A DNA stretch of 64,000 nucleotides from Vibrio tapetis subsp. tapetis (GTDB lineage: Bacteria > Pseudomonadota > Gammaproteobacteria > Enterobacterales > Vibrionaceae): contig NZ_LT960612.1 in assembly GCF_900233005.1 (NCBI RefSeq), positions 372,001 through 436,000 on the forward strand, in the 5' to 3' direction. This document shows, one piece after another, positions 1 to 8,817 of the stretch. Below the pieces are notes generated by a model. It was given only the letters and a program-made list of their open reading frames with translations, was not told the origin of the DNA and did not search any database. The position numbers and the translations under genes are program-made. Numbering within the stretch: position 1 is the first letter of the stretch; each line of letters begins with the position of its first letter.

Positions 1-576
1 GAATTGTTGATAAAAACGTTGTTCCCTCGGAGCGGTGTCTACCACCAGTTGCTTTCCAAGCTTTCTCATTACATTGGCATTAGTGTACTTTTTAATTAAC
101 TCAAAGCCCAAATCCACCCAAGACATCATGCCACCAGCGGTGATCACGTCTCCATGATCAATCAGGATTTCATTACTTTTAAGTTCTATATGAGGAAAGG
201 TCTGATGAAATAGCTCCGACAGGCCCCAATGAGTGGTCACCGCGCGCTTATCAACCAAAGACGTTGCAGCTAAGATAAAAGCCCCCGCGCATGCCGAAGC
301 TATTGTGGAACCCTGCCCATGCTGGGTAATTAGCCATTCGAGATCATTAGAATTCGCACTAAGATACGCTTGGCTTTGTAAACTAGGCGGCAGCAAAATA
401 ACGGCAAACTTTTGGTCAATCGGTGGCGGAGTTTCGAAGATCACAGGCATAAACTTGGTGCCCAATTTCTGCTCATCACAAATTTGATTCGCTAAAAAAA
501 ACATTTCTTCTAACCCGTATATGGCCGATTTTAAGGCATTGGTGTAGTGGTAAATACCGATTGAGATTCGTTTCAT
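1..576 (-). CDS. GlxA-family transcriptional regulator, partial (runs off left edge)
   Basis: An open frame of 192 codons starts at an ATG on the minus strand (574-576) and has no stop before the window edge. It begins MKRISIGIYHYTNALKSA and contains ACAGAFILAA followed by TTHW, the nucleophile-elbow region of the DJ-1/PfpI domain found at the N-terminus of GlxA-type AraC regulators. In that family a C-terminal AraC helix-turn-helix follows; here it would lie beyond position 1. It diverges from the hydrolase gene at 693, which may be its target (inference). The DJ-1/PfpI assignment is firm, whereas the AraC half is assumed from family architecture. Confidence 0.8.
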   Translation of the reverse strand, partial: MKRISIGIYHYTNALKSAIYGLEEMFFLANQICDEQKLGTKFMPVIFETPPPIDQKFAVILLPPSLQSQAYLSANSNDLEWLITQHGQGSTIASACAGAFILAATSLVDKRAVTTHWGLSELFHQTFPHIELKSNEILIDHGDVITAGGMMSWVDLGFELIKKYTNANVMRKLGKQLVVDTAPREQRFYQQF

Positions 577-692
577 GCAGAGTACACCTTTGTCGCTTTT
601 GACTCATAATATGTCATTTTAGACTCTTAAGCACACTCCTATCTTTGGCGATAATCATTCTATCGAACACAGCCTCTATTTAGGAGATCATA

Positions 693-1211
693 ATGAACAA
701 GAAAGCACTCATCGTCATCGATTTACAAAATGACTATTTCGCAGGTGGTAAATTCCCATTGTGGAATACCGAACAAACACTGACTAATGTGAAAACAGCC
801 ATCGAGCTCGCCAATAGCCAAAATATACCGGTTATTCATGTCCAACATATTGCTGATCCATCTAACGGTGTCGCTCCTTTCTTTAATCAAGGCAGCGTCG
901 GGGCCGACATTCATCCTGAAGTGTTGGCACTAGCGCCTAACGCAGAAGTGATCATTAAAAATTTTGCTGACGGATTTGAAAGAACCAACTTGGATGAGGT
1001 TTTACAGCAGCATAATATTGAAGAATTAATGATTTGCGGCATGATGACCCAAAACTGTGTTGCGCATACTGCCATCTCACCTGCAGCAGACAAGTATTCG
1101 GTGTCTATTTTGGTGGATTGCTGCACAACCGTCGATGAGATGATCCATAACATCGCTCTGCATGCGGTCTCTCCCCGCGTCTCGCTTGTCTCAACTGAAC
1201 AGGCACTTTAG
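693..1211 (+). CDS. Cysteine hydrolase of the isochorismatase family
   Basis: A 172-residue single-domain protein, normal for the family. The likely catalytic triad is visible: Asp10 in VIDLQNDY, Lys89 in IIKNFADGF and Cys122 in GMMTQNCVAHT. Members hydrolyse amide or ester bonds of small molecules (nicotinamide, isochorismate, ureidoacrylate and others); the substrate cannot be read from the sequence. The start is preceded by TTAGGAGATCATA, a good ribosome-binding site. It stands alone, divergent from the GlxA-type regulator and convergent with the LysE-type exporter. The cytoplasm is the expected location because there is no signal peptide. Confidence 0.9.
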   Translation: MNKKALIVIDLQNDYFAGGKFPLWNTEQTLTNVKTAIELANSQNIPVIHVQHIADPSNGVAPFFNQGSVGADIHPEVLALAPNAEVIIKNFADGFERTNLDEVLQQHNIEELMICGMMTQNCVAHTAISPAADKYSVSILVDCCTTVDEMIHNIALHAVSPRVSLVSTEQAL

Positions 1212-1240
1212 TACTCCTACACCAAGGGACTCTATACACC

Positions 1241-1268
1241 AAGGGGCAATCAACATTGATTGCCCCTT
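1241..1268. terminator. Bidirectional terminator between convergent genes
   Basis: A perfect 13-bp stem AAGGGGCAATCAA / TTGATTGCCCCTT with a 2-nt loop lies between the hydrolase gene and the convergent LysE gene. There is no long T-run, but stem strength and position fit a shared terminator. Confidence 0.6.
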
Positions 1269-1300
1269 GCTCGATCTCTCTATTTCAAGACGAAAATACG

Positions 1301-1915
1301 CTATATCGTCACAACAACACGAACGGCAAGCAGTATTAAGAAGACTCCTGACAAACGGTCGATCAATACGGCTCGCGCTCTGATCCGCTCAACCACACGA
1401 GAACTGGACAACACCAAAGTAATCAAGGTGTACCACAAGCCATCTAATAATAGTGGCGTCGCGACAATGATAAGCTGGTTGCTTAATTCATTTCCTAGAG
1501 CCACAAATTGACTAAATAGAGCAATAAAGAACAGAGCAATTTTGGGGTTTAATATTGAGATCAAAAAACCTTCTCGTGCCGATTGCATCACACTGGTCTC
1601 TTCTCCCCCACCTAGCTTAGCCGCAACACCGCCTTTTGAACGAAGCGCATTCACACCAAGGTAGGCCAAGTACACGGCGCCCGCCAAGCTGATCGATTTA
1701 AACAACAACTCGCTTTTCTGCAAGACAACCGCCAAGCCAACCAAACTGATTATTGCGTAAATACCAATTCCTAGCGCATGAGCCCAAGCCGCGGCGATCC
1801 CATTTTTTCGCCCTCCAGCTAAAGAATGTTTAGCGACAACGGACAAACTCGGGCCTGGTGACATCGCACCTAAAAGGCACACGATAAAAAGTGACAACCA
1901 AACTGTTAACGTCAT
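1301..1915 (-). CDS. LysE/RhtB-family amino-acid or metabolite exporter
   Basis: A 204-residue inner-membrane protein of the usual family length. The N-terminal segment has the GAMSPGPSLSVVAKHSLAGG signature of LysE/RhtB exporters, and several hydrophobic helices follow. The family exports amino acids or related compounds such as homoserine, threonine and lysine using the proton gradient; the substrate is not predictable here. AGGAGAGC lies just upstream of the ATG. The LysR gene 131 bp upstream is on the same strand and could regulate it, though its divergent partner is a likelier target. Confidence 0.88.
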   Translation of the reverse strand: MTLTVWLSLFIVCLLGAMSPGPSLSVVAKHSLAGGRKNGIAAAWAHALGIGIYAIISLVGLAVVLQKSELLFKSISLAGAVYLAYLGVNALRSKGGVAAKLGGGEETSVMQSAREGFLISILNPKIALFFIALFSQFVALGNELSNQLIIVATPLLLDGLWYTLITLVLSSSRVVERIRARAVLIDRLSGVFLILLAVRVVVTI

Positions 1916-2046
1916 AAAAAGCTCTCCTGTTTGAGCCTAATCTACCAACAGACGAGCCATGAAAGGAAATCACATTTACTCATGAAGGTCATGATTTTGA
2001 ATCATAGCCAAAGATAATCGCAACGAGGCTACTATCAAATCGGTCG

Positions 2047-2961
2047 CTATCGAATCGAATACTCAGCCAAGGCCATCACCGCCCGAATTTCTTCTCGCAG
2101 CCATTTATGAGCGGAGTCACTGTCGTATTTGGGATGCCACATGAGCCAATATTGGTGCTTGGCCATATCAATCGGCAAGGATTTATACTTCAAATCCCAG
2201 TGTTTACTCAAATTCCTTGCTATGTGCTCGGGTACGACCATCAAGTGCTCACTGGATACCAATCGGTTAATGGCAGCAGAAAAGAAAGGGACTTTTAACG
2301 TAATATGGCGTTCCAACCCCAGATTCCTAAGCGCCAGATCGGTGTGCGAATCTTTATCGCCCCCTCCTGTCACCTTAATATGTGAATAACGTATCAAGTC
2401 GTTCACTTCAAGATCAGGGTTATCAGCCAAAGGATGACTCGCACTCATCAGACAAACTGAATAGTCAGACCCAATGTTTATGCTCGACACCCCTTCAGGT
2501 TTCTCAGGGTACATAGACGAAGCAATATGAATCCCTGTTTCATGAAGTTTGTCCAACTGATCCGGCTGCCAAAGCCGGTAAGTCATATCTAACTGAGGGG
2601 CAAGATCACTTAAATGCGCGGCGATATCAGGCAGCACATACTGCGCCACGTAATCACTGGAAGCCAGTACGACCTCCCCTTGCCAGTCACTAGGAGCAAA
2701 CGGCTTTTCATCCAACAGGTGATCAAATTCAGAAAACAAAGCATCTAATTTGCCTCGCAAAACGAGAGCTCTTGGCGTCGGTATGAGCAAATTACCCTGA
2801 CGCACAAGCAGCGGGTCAGCACACAACTCACGTAATTGAGAAAGTTGGCGGCTCACAGCAGATTGACTTATATTCAACCTATTCGCTGTTCGGCTCACAT
2901 GGCACTCTTCCAACAACACTTGTAATGAGCGCAATAAATTTAGATTAATATTATTTAACAT
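2047..2961 (-). CDS. LysR-family transcriptional regulator
   Basis: A 304-residue LysR-type regulator. The N-terminal winged helix-turn-helix is clear (NLNLLRSLQVLLEECHVSRT followed by a segment containing SQSAVSRQLSQLRELCADPLLVR), and a periplasmic-binding-like effector domain fills residues of about 90-300. It is divergent from the small monooxygenase gene at 3153, with a perfect dyad between them at 3012-3034. This is the standard arrangement for a LysR protein controlling its neighbour and itself. The effector is unknown. Confidence 0.92.
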   Translation of the reverse strand: MLNNINLNLLRSLQVLLEECHVSRTANRLNISQSAVSRQLSQLRELCADPLLVRQGNLLIPTPRALVLRGKLDALFSEFDHLLDEKPFAPSDWQGEVVLASSDYVAQYVLPDIAAHLSDLAPQLDMTYRLWQPDQLDKLHETGIHIASSMYPEKPEGVSSINIGSDYSVCLMSASHPLADNPDLEVNDLIRYSHIKVTGGGDKDSHTDLALRNLGLERHITLKVPFFSAAINRLVSSEHLMVVPEHIARNLSKHWDLKYKSLPIDMAKHQYWLMWHPKYDSDSAHKWLREEIRAVMALAEYSIR

Positions 2962-3011
2962 ACGCTACCTACTTAACTAAGTGACCAATTAACGCGATTT
3001 CTTCAGCCTTA

Positions 3012-3034
3012 ATTATCAAATTTATTTTGATAAT
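3012..3034. promoter_or_regulatory. Probable LysR operator (perfect dyad)
   Basis: Arms ATTATCAAA and TTTGATAAT are perfect inverted repeats separated by 5 bp, midway between divergent lysR and monooxygenase genes. Size and position fit a LysR-type binding site; binding itself is inferred. Confidence 0.6.
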
Positions 3035-3152
3035 ATTTCAATCATTGCGCTGTTTTTGTTTTTAAGATTTACTCTATCATAGCGCTCAACAACACAAGAG
3101 CAATCAAGATATTCGGACATTTTTCCCGTCAAATTTAATGATAAGGCAAAAC

Positions 3153-3443
3153 ATGACAAAGCTAACCATCGTCGCTAACATCGTAGCAAACGAAGACAAA
3201 ATCGAACTCGTTCGCACAGAACTGCTTAAGTTAATCGAACTTACTCGAGCTGAAGAAGGTTGCATTAACTACGATTTACATCAAGACAACGACAACCCAG
3301 CCCATTTCGTATTTTATGAAAACTGGACCTCACGCGAGCTGCTTCAAGCTCATCTAGCTAGCCAGCATATTGCCGACTACGTAGCCGCTACTGAAGGTAG
3401 TGTCGCGCAATTTACCCTTAACGAAATGACGCATATTGGCTAG
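3153..3443 (+). CDS. Small ABM-domain monooxygenase-like protein
   Basis: A 96-residue protein of the dimeric alpha-beta barrel, antibiotic-biosynthesis-monooxygenase (ABM) type. Visible hallmarks are LIELTRAEEGCINYDLHQD, then FVFYENWTSRELLQAHLAS, then HIADY. I chose the ATG at 3153 because AAGGC sits 5-9 bases before it; the in-frame ATG at 3138 lacks a ribosome-binding site. Relatives such as YgiN act on quinols or reactive aldehydes, but the substrate is not known here. It is divergent from a LysR gene that probably controls it. Confidence 0.85.
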   Translation: MTKLTIVANIVANEDKIELVRTELLKLIELTRAEEGCINYDLHQDNDNPAHFVFYENWTSRELLQAHLASQHIADYVAATEGSVAQFTLNEMTHIG

Positions 3444-3624
3444 ACAGCCCCTCATTACCTAAGCGTTCTTAAAGCTGGGTATCTCACCAAATAAGTAACA
3501 GGATCACTGTAACGTTATTTTTTTGCTGTTGCGTAGCTTTACTTCAATCCAAACGTTGATGTTAACGCGAGATAAAGCGTACACTGGGCTTAGTGATGAT
3601 ACCTAGTAAAAAGGACAACCAGTA

Positions 3625-3996
3625 ATGACTCATGAAACGAAAACAATGGAAGTACCTGTCGCAATAGCGGAACGAGTACAGGCTTTGATTGATTCCTACG
3701 AAGCCCAAGAGAAGTTTAAGGCTGAACGCAAAGTCGTTGTAAATAACTTTCTCTCTATGGACAACCTGAGTTGTGAGATGGGCGTTTATAGCTTGCCACA
3801 AGGTGAGCTGCTAGACACGCTTAGGTATGTTTACGAAATCTCTGGTACTAACAGTCGCTTTATCAAAAACATCCTGACTCAATCAAGAGAGAACCCAAAA
3901 AAGGTTTTATCTGATGCCCAACGATCATCAGCTAAAAGCTTACTATTCAACCTGCTTAATGACCCATCAGTCATTTCTGCGATGAAAGAGATGTAA
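3625..3996 (+). CDS. Hypothetical protein (123 aa)
   Basis: I do not recognise this family. The product is soluble and charged, without signal peptide or membrane segment. Residues of about 8-45 (VPVAIAERVQALIDSYEAQE onward) look helical and could form a short coiled coil. The downstream part is polar, and the C-terminal half, with ESRENPKK-like basic stretches, also looks helical. The ORF starts with ATG at 3625 after a modest AAGGACAACCAGTA leader. It is a stand-alone gene followed by a hairpin at 4020-4046. Coding potential is supported by typical residue composition rather than by homology. Confidence 0.65.
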   Translation: MTHETKTMEVPVAIAERVQALIDSYEAQEKFKAERKVVVNNFLSMDNLSCEMGVYSLPQGELLDTLRYVYEISGTNSRFIKNILTQSRENPKKVLSDAQRSSAKSLLFNLLNDPSVISAMKEM

Positions 3997-4019
3997 CCAC
4001 TTTTACACCGAGACTAAGC

Positions 4020-4046
4020 CAAGTTGTCTCATATTGGGACAACTTG
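4020..4046. terminator. Terminator-like hairpin
   Basis: Arms CAAGTTGTC and GACAACTTG form a 9-bp stem between the convergent hypothetical and EamA genes; TATTTAT follows on the plus strand. Confidence 0.55.
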
Positions 4047-4087
4047 TATTTATCCTATCCCCCTCATATCGACATGCGAAACCGTCG

Positions 4088-5014
4088 TCATTCACTGGCT
4101 ATTATCTTCGAACGACGCCACAAGCGACCATCAATTGCAGACAAACCCAGCGCAATTAATGCCATACCAACGAAGTGGATCGGTGCCAATGATTCATTTA
4201 AAAATAACCACCCTAGTAAAATCGCTGACACTGGCACCAATAACGTCACCAACAACACGTTTGTCGCCCCTGCTCGTTCTAGGATTTTAAAATACACTAC
4301 GTAAGCCAACGCCGTAGAAAGCACAGCTAACGCGATCATTGACCACCAAGTTTCCGTGCTAATTCTCGCCATATCTATCGCTCCGTCGGTATACAAGGTA
4401 ATAGGGATGAGCACCAAGGTCGATGCCGTCACCTGCCCTGCAGCAATGATTATTGGACTGACACCCATGGCTTTAAAACGACGCCCATAAACACCCGCAA
4501 ATGCATAAGACAATGCCGCACCAATAATGGCAAACTGGGCAAGTAAATTTCCGCCACCCACTAAGCTGGGAACTCCAAGCATCACAACAACCCCTGAAAA
4601 GCCCGCCGCTACGCCGACTAATTTAAGTTTTGTTACTCGCTCGTCTGGCAACAAAGTGCCTGCTACCACAACTGCAAAAATCGGCGTGGCGGCGTTAAGA
4701 ATAGACGCTAATCCCGAAGCTATTTGAGTTTGTCCCCACACAATAAACGTAAATGGAATAACGTTATTCAGTAACCCCATACCTAGGAAGGCCAGCCAAA
4801 CACTCGGCTTCTTGGGTGGTTTCAACCCAATAAGCAGTGCGATTACCCACAATGTTACCGCTGCCAGCCCAACTCTAAAGGTCACGATCGTGAGAGGAGG
4901 CAGTTCCGATACCGCCACGCCAACAAAGAAAAATGATCCGCCCCAAAGAATAGAAAGCAAAATCAGCATAGCCCAAACAGAGGCACTCATCGCGTTATTA
5001 ATAGAGGTGTTCAT
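4088..5014 (-). CDS. EamA-family (DMT superfamily) transporter
   Basis: A 308-residue membrane protein with ten predicted hydrophobic helices in two EamA repeats. Helix 1 contains the typical LLSILWGGSFFFVGVAVSEL, and the second half has YVVYFKILERAGATNVLLVT and PVSAILLGWLFLNE, the conserved end of the second EamA domain. DMT exporters move amino acids, nucleotides or drugs; the substrate is unknown. I prefer the ATG at 5014 because AAAGAG lies before it and the protein then starts directly before the first helix; an in-frame start at 5077 would add 21 untypical residues. Confidence 0.9.
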   Translation of the reverse strand: MNTSINNAMSASVWAMLILLSILWGGSFFFVGVAVSELPPLTIVTFRVGLAAVTLWVIALLIGLKPPKKPSVWLAFLGMGLLNNVIPFTFIVWGQTQIASGLASILNAATPIFAVVVAGTLLPDERVTKLKLVGVAAGFSGVVVMLGVPSLVGGGNLLAQFAIIGAALSYAFAGVYGRRFKAMGVSPIIIAAGQVTASTLVLIPITLYTDGAIDMARISTETWWSMIALAVLSTALAYVVYFKILERAGATNVLLVTLLVPVSAILLGWLFLNESLAPIHFVGMALIALGLSAIDGRLWRRSKIIASE

Positions 5015-5300
5015 AATCAACTCTTTATTATTTTGAAGGCGTAATGGTAGTAATGTCGAGCGAATGCAAAGGCTCATTGTTCGTTGTCTTGTGGCGTCAA
5101 CCTAAGTGAATTCCATTCGACTGGAACGGCTCCCATCCGTGTACTTTTTAATCAAGCTCTCTACTATGAGTCAAAGTACCACCAATGCCAAGTCTCTTAA
5201 CTTGTGCGCTCACAACAAAGATCGAATCACTCCTGACAGGTTCTGACAATCCACTTAGGTATCCTTAACTCGACCTCAACAACACTAATAAGGACATACC

Positions 5301-5615
5301 ATGCAACAAGTTATCGAAATCGTATCGTATAAAGCCAATGAAAATGTGTCAGAACAAGATATGATCGCAGCATCAGAGCAAAGCCATAAGTTCATTGCGA
5401 GTCTTCCGGGTTTCTTATATCGTTCAGTGAGTCATAATCCTGAAACTCAGTCTTGGACCGATGTCGTTTATTGGCGCAACCTAGACGACGCGAAATCCGC
5501 AGGTGAACAATTTATGCAATCTGCTGACTGCCAACCATTGGTTGCGCTGATCAGCCAAGAGAGCCTATCGATGCAGCACCAGTTCATTAAAATGAGCGGT
5601 GAATGCCAAGCTTAA
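5301..5615 (+). CDS. Small ABM-like (dimeric alpha-beta barrel) protein
   Basis: A 104-residue soluble protein with the pattern of an ABM-like barrel: EIVSYKANENVSEQDMIAAS, then FIASLPGFLYRSVSHN, then WTDVVYWRNLDDAKSAGEQF. Relatives are often labelled as hypothetical proteins or possible monooxygenases, and no catalytic residue is diagnostic. AATAAGGACATACC precedes the ATG, a good ribosome-binding site. The YafY-type regulator follows 38 bp later on the same strand, so the two probably form an operon. Confidence 0.75.
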   Translation: MQQVIEIVSYKANENVSEQDMIAASEQSHKFIASLPGFLYRSVSHNPETQSWTDVVYWRNLDDAKSAGEQFMQSADCQPLVALISQESLSMQHQFIKMSGECQA

Positions 5616-5653
5616 CTTCGTAATACAGCTTCTAAGCCAGCAAAGAGGAAAAC

Positions 5654-6355
5654 ATGAGTAAATCGGAACGTTTATTTGAATTGCTCACTTTGCTGCGCTC
5701 AAAGCGCTACGCTGTAACGGCTGTCGAACTGGCTAACCGAATGCAGGTTAGCGAGCGAACCATTTATCGCGATATTCAGTCGCTGATCCATTCCGGTGTT
5801 CCCATTCAAGGGGAGGCCGGAATTGGCTATATCTTACAAGCCGGGTCTCACCTGCCACCGCTTATGTTTACCGAAAAAGAAATGGTCGCTCTTGAACTTG
5901 GCATGCGAATGGTTCGCGCTTGGTCTGATGCTGAATTGGCCGATGCCAGCCGCTCTGCTTCCACCAAAATACTCTCGGTATTGCCAGATAAACAGAAGAG
6001 TCAGGTAGAGAGCTTTCCCATCCTGGTGCCTAACTTTCATATTCAAACTCAGGCTGCAAAGCGCGGTCAGATGTTACGCCACGCTACAGATAGCCAACTC
6101 AAAGTGCGCATCGGTTATGTAGCAGAACACGGTGATTCAAGCCAAAGGGTTCTTCATCCGTTAGGCCAGGTATTTTGGGGCAAAGTATGGACCCTCATCG
6201 CGTGGTGTGAACTGCGAGAGAGTTACCGTAATTTTCGCCTAGATCGGATCGAGAAATTAGAAGTGCTCGATGAGAGCTTTGACATCAGTGAAACGAAATC
6301 TCTTACCCACTATATGTCCATTTATATCCCACCTGAACATCATGGTTCTCAGTAA
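5654..6355 (+). CDS. YafY-type HTH/WYL transcriptional regulator
   Basis: A 233-residue regulator. Residues of about 5-60 form a DeoR-like winged helix (ELLTLLRSKRYAVTAVELAN, then MQVSERTIYRDIQSL). A WYL domain follows at residues of about 130-225; its start is seen in VRIGYVAEHGDSSQRVLHPL and its core in FWGKVWTLIAWCELRESYRN. WYL domains bind ligands or nucleic acids and convert stress signals into transcription changes. AAAGAGGAAAAC precedes the start. The upstream ABM-like gene is the probable partner and target (inference). Confidence 0.9.
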   Translation: MSKSERLFELLTLLRSKRYAVTAVELANRMQVSERTIYRDIQSLIHSGVPIQGEAGIGYILQAGSHLPPLMFTEKEMVALELGMRMVRAWSDAELADASRSASTKILSVLPDKQKSQVESFPILVPNFHIQTQAAKRGQMLRHATDSQLKVRIGYVAEHGDSSQRVLHPLGQVFWGKVWTLIAWCELRESYRNFRLDRIEKLEVLDESFDISETKSLTHYMSIYIPPEHHGSQ

Positions 6356-6484
6356 CCTTTAACGTTACTGCCCCTATCTAGTTGCTGTTCTTATCACTGA
6401 TGGCCCCCGTTTATTGACAAGCTTTGATTACCAAACTACATTAACAATCAAACATTTTGACAATCAAACTAAATAGGTCACCTT

Positions 6485-7423
6485 TTGCAATTCTCCTCTG
6501 AACACAGCCACAATTTTAGCGCTCATAATCAAAAAGGTGAGCAACGTACCGTCTATGTACTCATATTGACCGTCACAGCAATGGTGGCAGAAATCGTAGC
6601 GGGCACCGTATATGGTTCAATGGCTCTGCTCGCAGACGGCTGGCATATGGGCACTCATGCCGCCGCATTTTGCATTACATTATTTGCTTATCGTTACGCC
6701 AAAAAACACGAAAACAGTGGTAAATTCTCATTTGGAGCAGGAAAAGTCAGCGTTTTAGGGGGCTACACCAGTGCTATTGCGTTAGGGAACGTCGCGCTAA
6801 TGATGGTCATAGAGTCTGTCAATCGACTCTTTCACCCTCAAGATATACAGTTTAATGAAGCCATTATGGTCGCTATTATCGGGTTAATTGTAAACGTAGT
6901 GAGCATGTACCTTCTGCATGATCATCATGACCACTCTCACCATCATGATCACCAGGGCCATACAAGCCTTGAGCACACGAACGATGAACATAGCCACGGA
7001 CACCACGACCACAACTTACGCGCTGCTTATTTACACGTATTCGCTGATACGCTAACGTCTTTACTCGCCATCGTTGCGTTACTGTTTGGTAAGTACTTGG
7101 GATGGAACTGGTTAGATGCCGTTATGGGTATTGTGGGTGCGATTGTGATTGCTAAATGGACAATAGGCTTGATGAAACAAACCAGTCCTATCCTATTAGA
7201 TGAGAGCGGCACTCATACACATAAGCAGAAGATCATCGATGCACTCTCCCCATGGGCAAAAATCAAAGACTTACATATTTGGAAAGTGAGCAGCCACCAC
7301 TATTCAGCCGCCATCATTCTTGAATCTGATAGTGATAAAACCGTTCAAGATTTCAAAGACATCTTGGCTCGCTTCGATTCCATTCATCACCTCACTTTGG
7401 AGCTCAACCCACGACTAAGTTAG
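6485..7423 (+). CDS. dmeF: DmeF-type cation diffusion facilitator (Co/Ni/Zn efflux)
   Basis: A 312-residue CDF transporter. Helix 2 carries ALLADGWHMGTHAAAF, the metal site with Asp and His residues that marks the DmeF branch, and a later helix carries the paired HVFADTLTSLLA. A long His/Asp-rich loop (residues of about 145-180, starting HDHHDHSHHHDHQGH) probably buffers metal. The family exports cobalt, nickel or zinc across the inner membrane in exchange for protons. No ATG fits the N-terminus; a TTG at 6485 preceded by TAGGTCACC is the likely start. No DmeR repressor is adjacent. Confidence 0.9.
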   Translation: MQFSSEHSHNFSAHNQKGEQRTVYVLILTVTAMVAEIVAGTVYGSMALLADGWHMGTHAAAFCITLFAYRYAKKHENSGKFSFGAGKVSVLGGYTSAIALGNVALMMVIESVNRLFHPQDIQFNEAIMVAIIGLIVNVVSMYLLHDHHDHSHHHDHQGHTSLEHTNDEHSHGHHDHNLRAAYLHVFADTLTSLLAIVALLFGKYLGWNWLDAVMGIVGAIVIAKWTIGLMKQTSPILLDESGTHTHKQKIIDALSPWAKIKDLHIWKVSSHHYSAAIILESDSDKTVQDFKDILARFDSIHHLTLELNPRLS

Positions 7424-7529
7424 GTCTCCCATTTCAGGTGCATTCAAGCGTATTAATTGGGGCTCGAGTTACCGTTTTGTTCAGTTCTTCCTATACTGAA
7501 AGTTAACTTAACTCTACTCGGTATAAGTG

Positions 7530-8249
7530 ATGAAAACTTTCGCTCTTGGATTAACGTTCGTTCTCTTTAGCGTATCAGCATTCAGTGCACCTGTTGTACT
7601 CACAACACACAATTTGTCACCTTATGGCAGCTACCCCAGCGATGCCGAAATTCGTAAAATCGCTGATCATCAATTTACGGGCGTAGCGATAGACAGGTTA
7701 AGATGTACGTTTGAACGTATGGGCCAAGAGCTACAGGTATTGGTGGTTCCGTGGAGACGAGCCCAACATATGGCAGAGGCTCATGAAGTTGACGGATTCT
7801 TTGCTGGCTCACAAAATGCCTACCGAGATAGCTACGCCGTTATGTCTGACGTACTCGCCAGCCAAAATTGGCAATGGTACTGGGTTCCCAGTAATGATAG
7901 GCCAGCCAATACCAAAGTGAGCCGAGACAACCTCGGGCGAATCGGAGCATTTCAAGGATCCAATATGGCCAAATGGCTAGAGTCTAACCTGTACCCGATT
8001 AATAGCCGCCCTAAAACCACAGAGCAGTTAATGCTCCAGTTAAAGATGGGGCGAATTGATACCATCATGGCGAACAATTTGGCTATGGATCAACTAAGTA
8101 GGCAGTACGGATGGCAGGAAGTATTCGCAACCGAAATTGCCAAAGAAAAGCCACTTGGGGTTTACTTCACTAAACACTTCTTAAAACAAAACCCTGAGTT
8201 TATGGCAAAATTTAATACAGAGCTTGCGGTTTGCAAGCGTGAAGAATAG
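7530..8249 (+). CDS. Periplasmic amino-acid-type solute-binding protein
   Basis: A 239-residue secreted protein. It opens with the signal peptide MKTFALGLTFVLFSVSAFSA, then shows the fold of SBP_bac_3 proteins: VVLTTHNLSPYGSYP near the start, FERMGQELQVLVVPWRRAQH (residues of about 60-80), and RIDTIMANNLAMDQ in the second lobe. In vibrios many such orphan proteins lack ABC permease genes, as here, so ligand sensing or uptake by a distant permease are both possible. The ATG at 7530 overlaps a GTG at 7527; the ATG is preferred. Confidence 0.82.
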   Translation: MKTFALGLTFVLFSVSAFSAPVVLTTHNLSPYGSYPSDAEIRKIADHQFTGVAIDRLRCTFERMGQELQVLVVPWRRAQHMAEAHEVDGFFAGSQNAYRDSYAVMSDVLASQNWQWYWVPSNDRPANTKVSRDNLGRIGAFQGSNMAKWLESNLYPINSRPKTTEQLMLQLKMGRIDTIMANNLAMDQLSRQYGWQEVFATEIAKEKPLGVYFTKHFLKQNPEFMAKFNTELAVCKREE

Positions 8250-8343
8250 CCCGTCATTAGGTAGGATGTACTGCAGTAGTTAAACAAAATTAGCAGAAGT
8301 TTGATAACATCGACTTTACTGTTTAATCTCCCCTTGGCCAGAC

Positions 8344-8760
8344 ATGCTACCTATTGAAAAACTGAATCAAGCTTTAACTGAGTTCTACGACAAAATGTCG
8401 TCTTGGGAACAGTCCGTTGTAAAAGAAACGGGGTATTCACTTGCGCAAGTACATACCATTGAAGTACTTGGTAATCACGGTGCCTTAAGAATGAAAGAAC
8501 TGGCACAAAAACTCAGTATCACCACCGGAACGCTCACCGTTCAAATAGAAAAACTGGTTAAGGCTGAGCTCATTGAACGTCGTCCTCACCCTGAAGACCG
8601 TCGAGCTATTGTGGTGACTCTCACCTCTGAGGGCGAGAAGATTCACCGTCATCACAATCAATTGCATCTAAACCTAGTTAAAGAGCTCACTGCCAGTATC
8701 CCTTCAGATCAGAGCGAAATTTTATTAACCTGTTTAGCCAAAATGAATCAAGAATTCTGA
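8344..8760 (+). CDS. MarR-family transcriptional regulator
   Basis: A 138-residue winged-helix regulator of standard length. The DNA-binding core is visible as MKELAQKLSITTGTLTVQIE, and the beta-wing as IERRPHPEDRRAIVVTLTSE. MarR proteins repress genes for drug, oxidant or phenolic responses and are released by ligand or thiol oxidation. The target is uncertain: it lies 94 bp after the periplasmic binding-protein gene on the same strand and is convergent with the LysR gene. Confidence 0.9.
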   Translation: MLPIEKLNQALTEFYDKMSSWEQSVVKETGYSLAQVHTIEVLGNHGALRMKELAQKLSITTGTLTVQIEKLVKAELIERRPHPEDRRAIVVTLTSEGEKIHRHHNQLHLNLVKELTASIPSDQSEILLTCLAKMNQEF

Positions 8761-8817
8761 GCTTGCTATAACAACTTAAGCAAACTGACCTGAATTGAAA
8801 ATTGCTCCGTCAGTCCA

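Noticed and set aside
4044..4304. Plus-strand frames over the EamA gene
   Set aside because: They are opposite a well-supported transporter gene and lack start signals.
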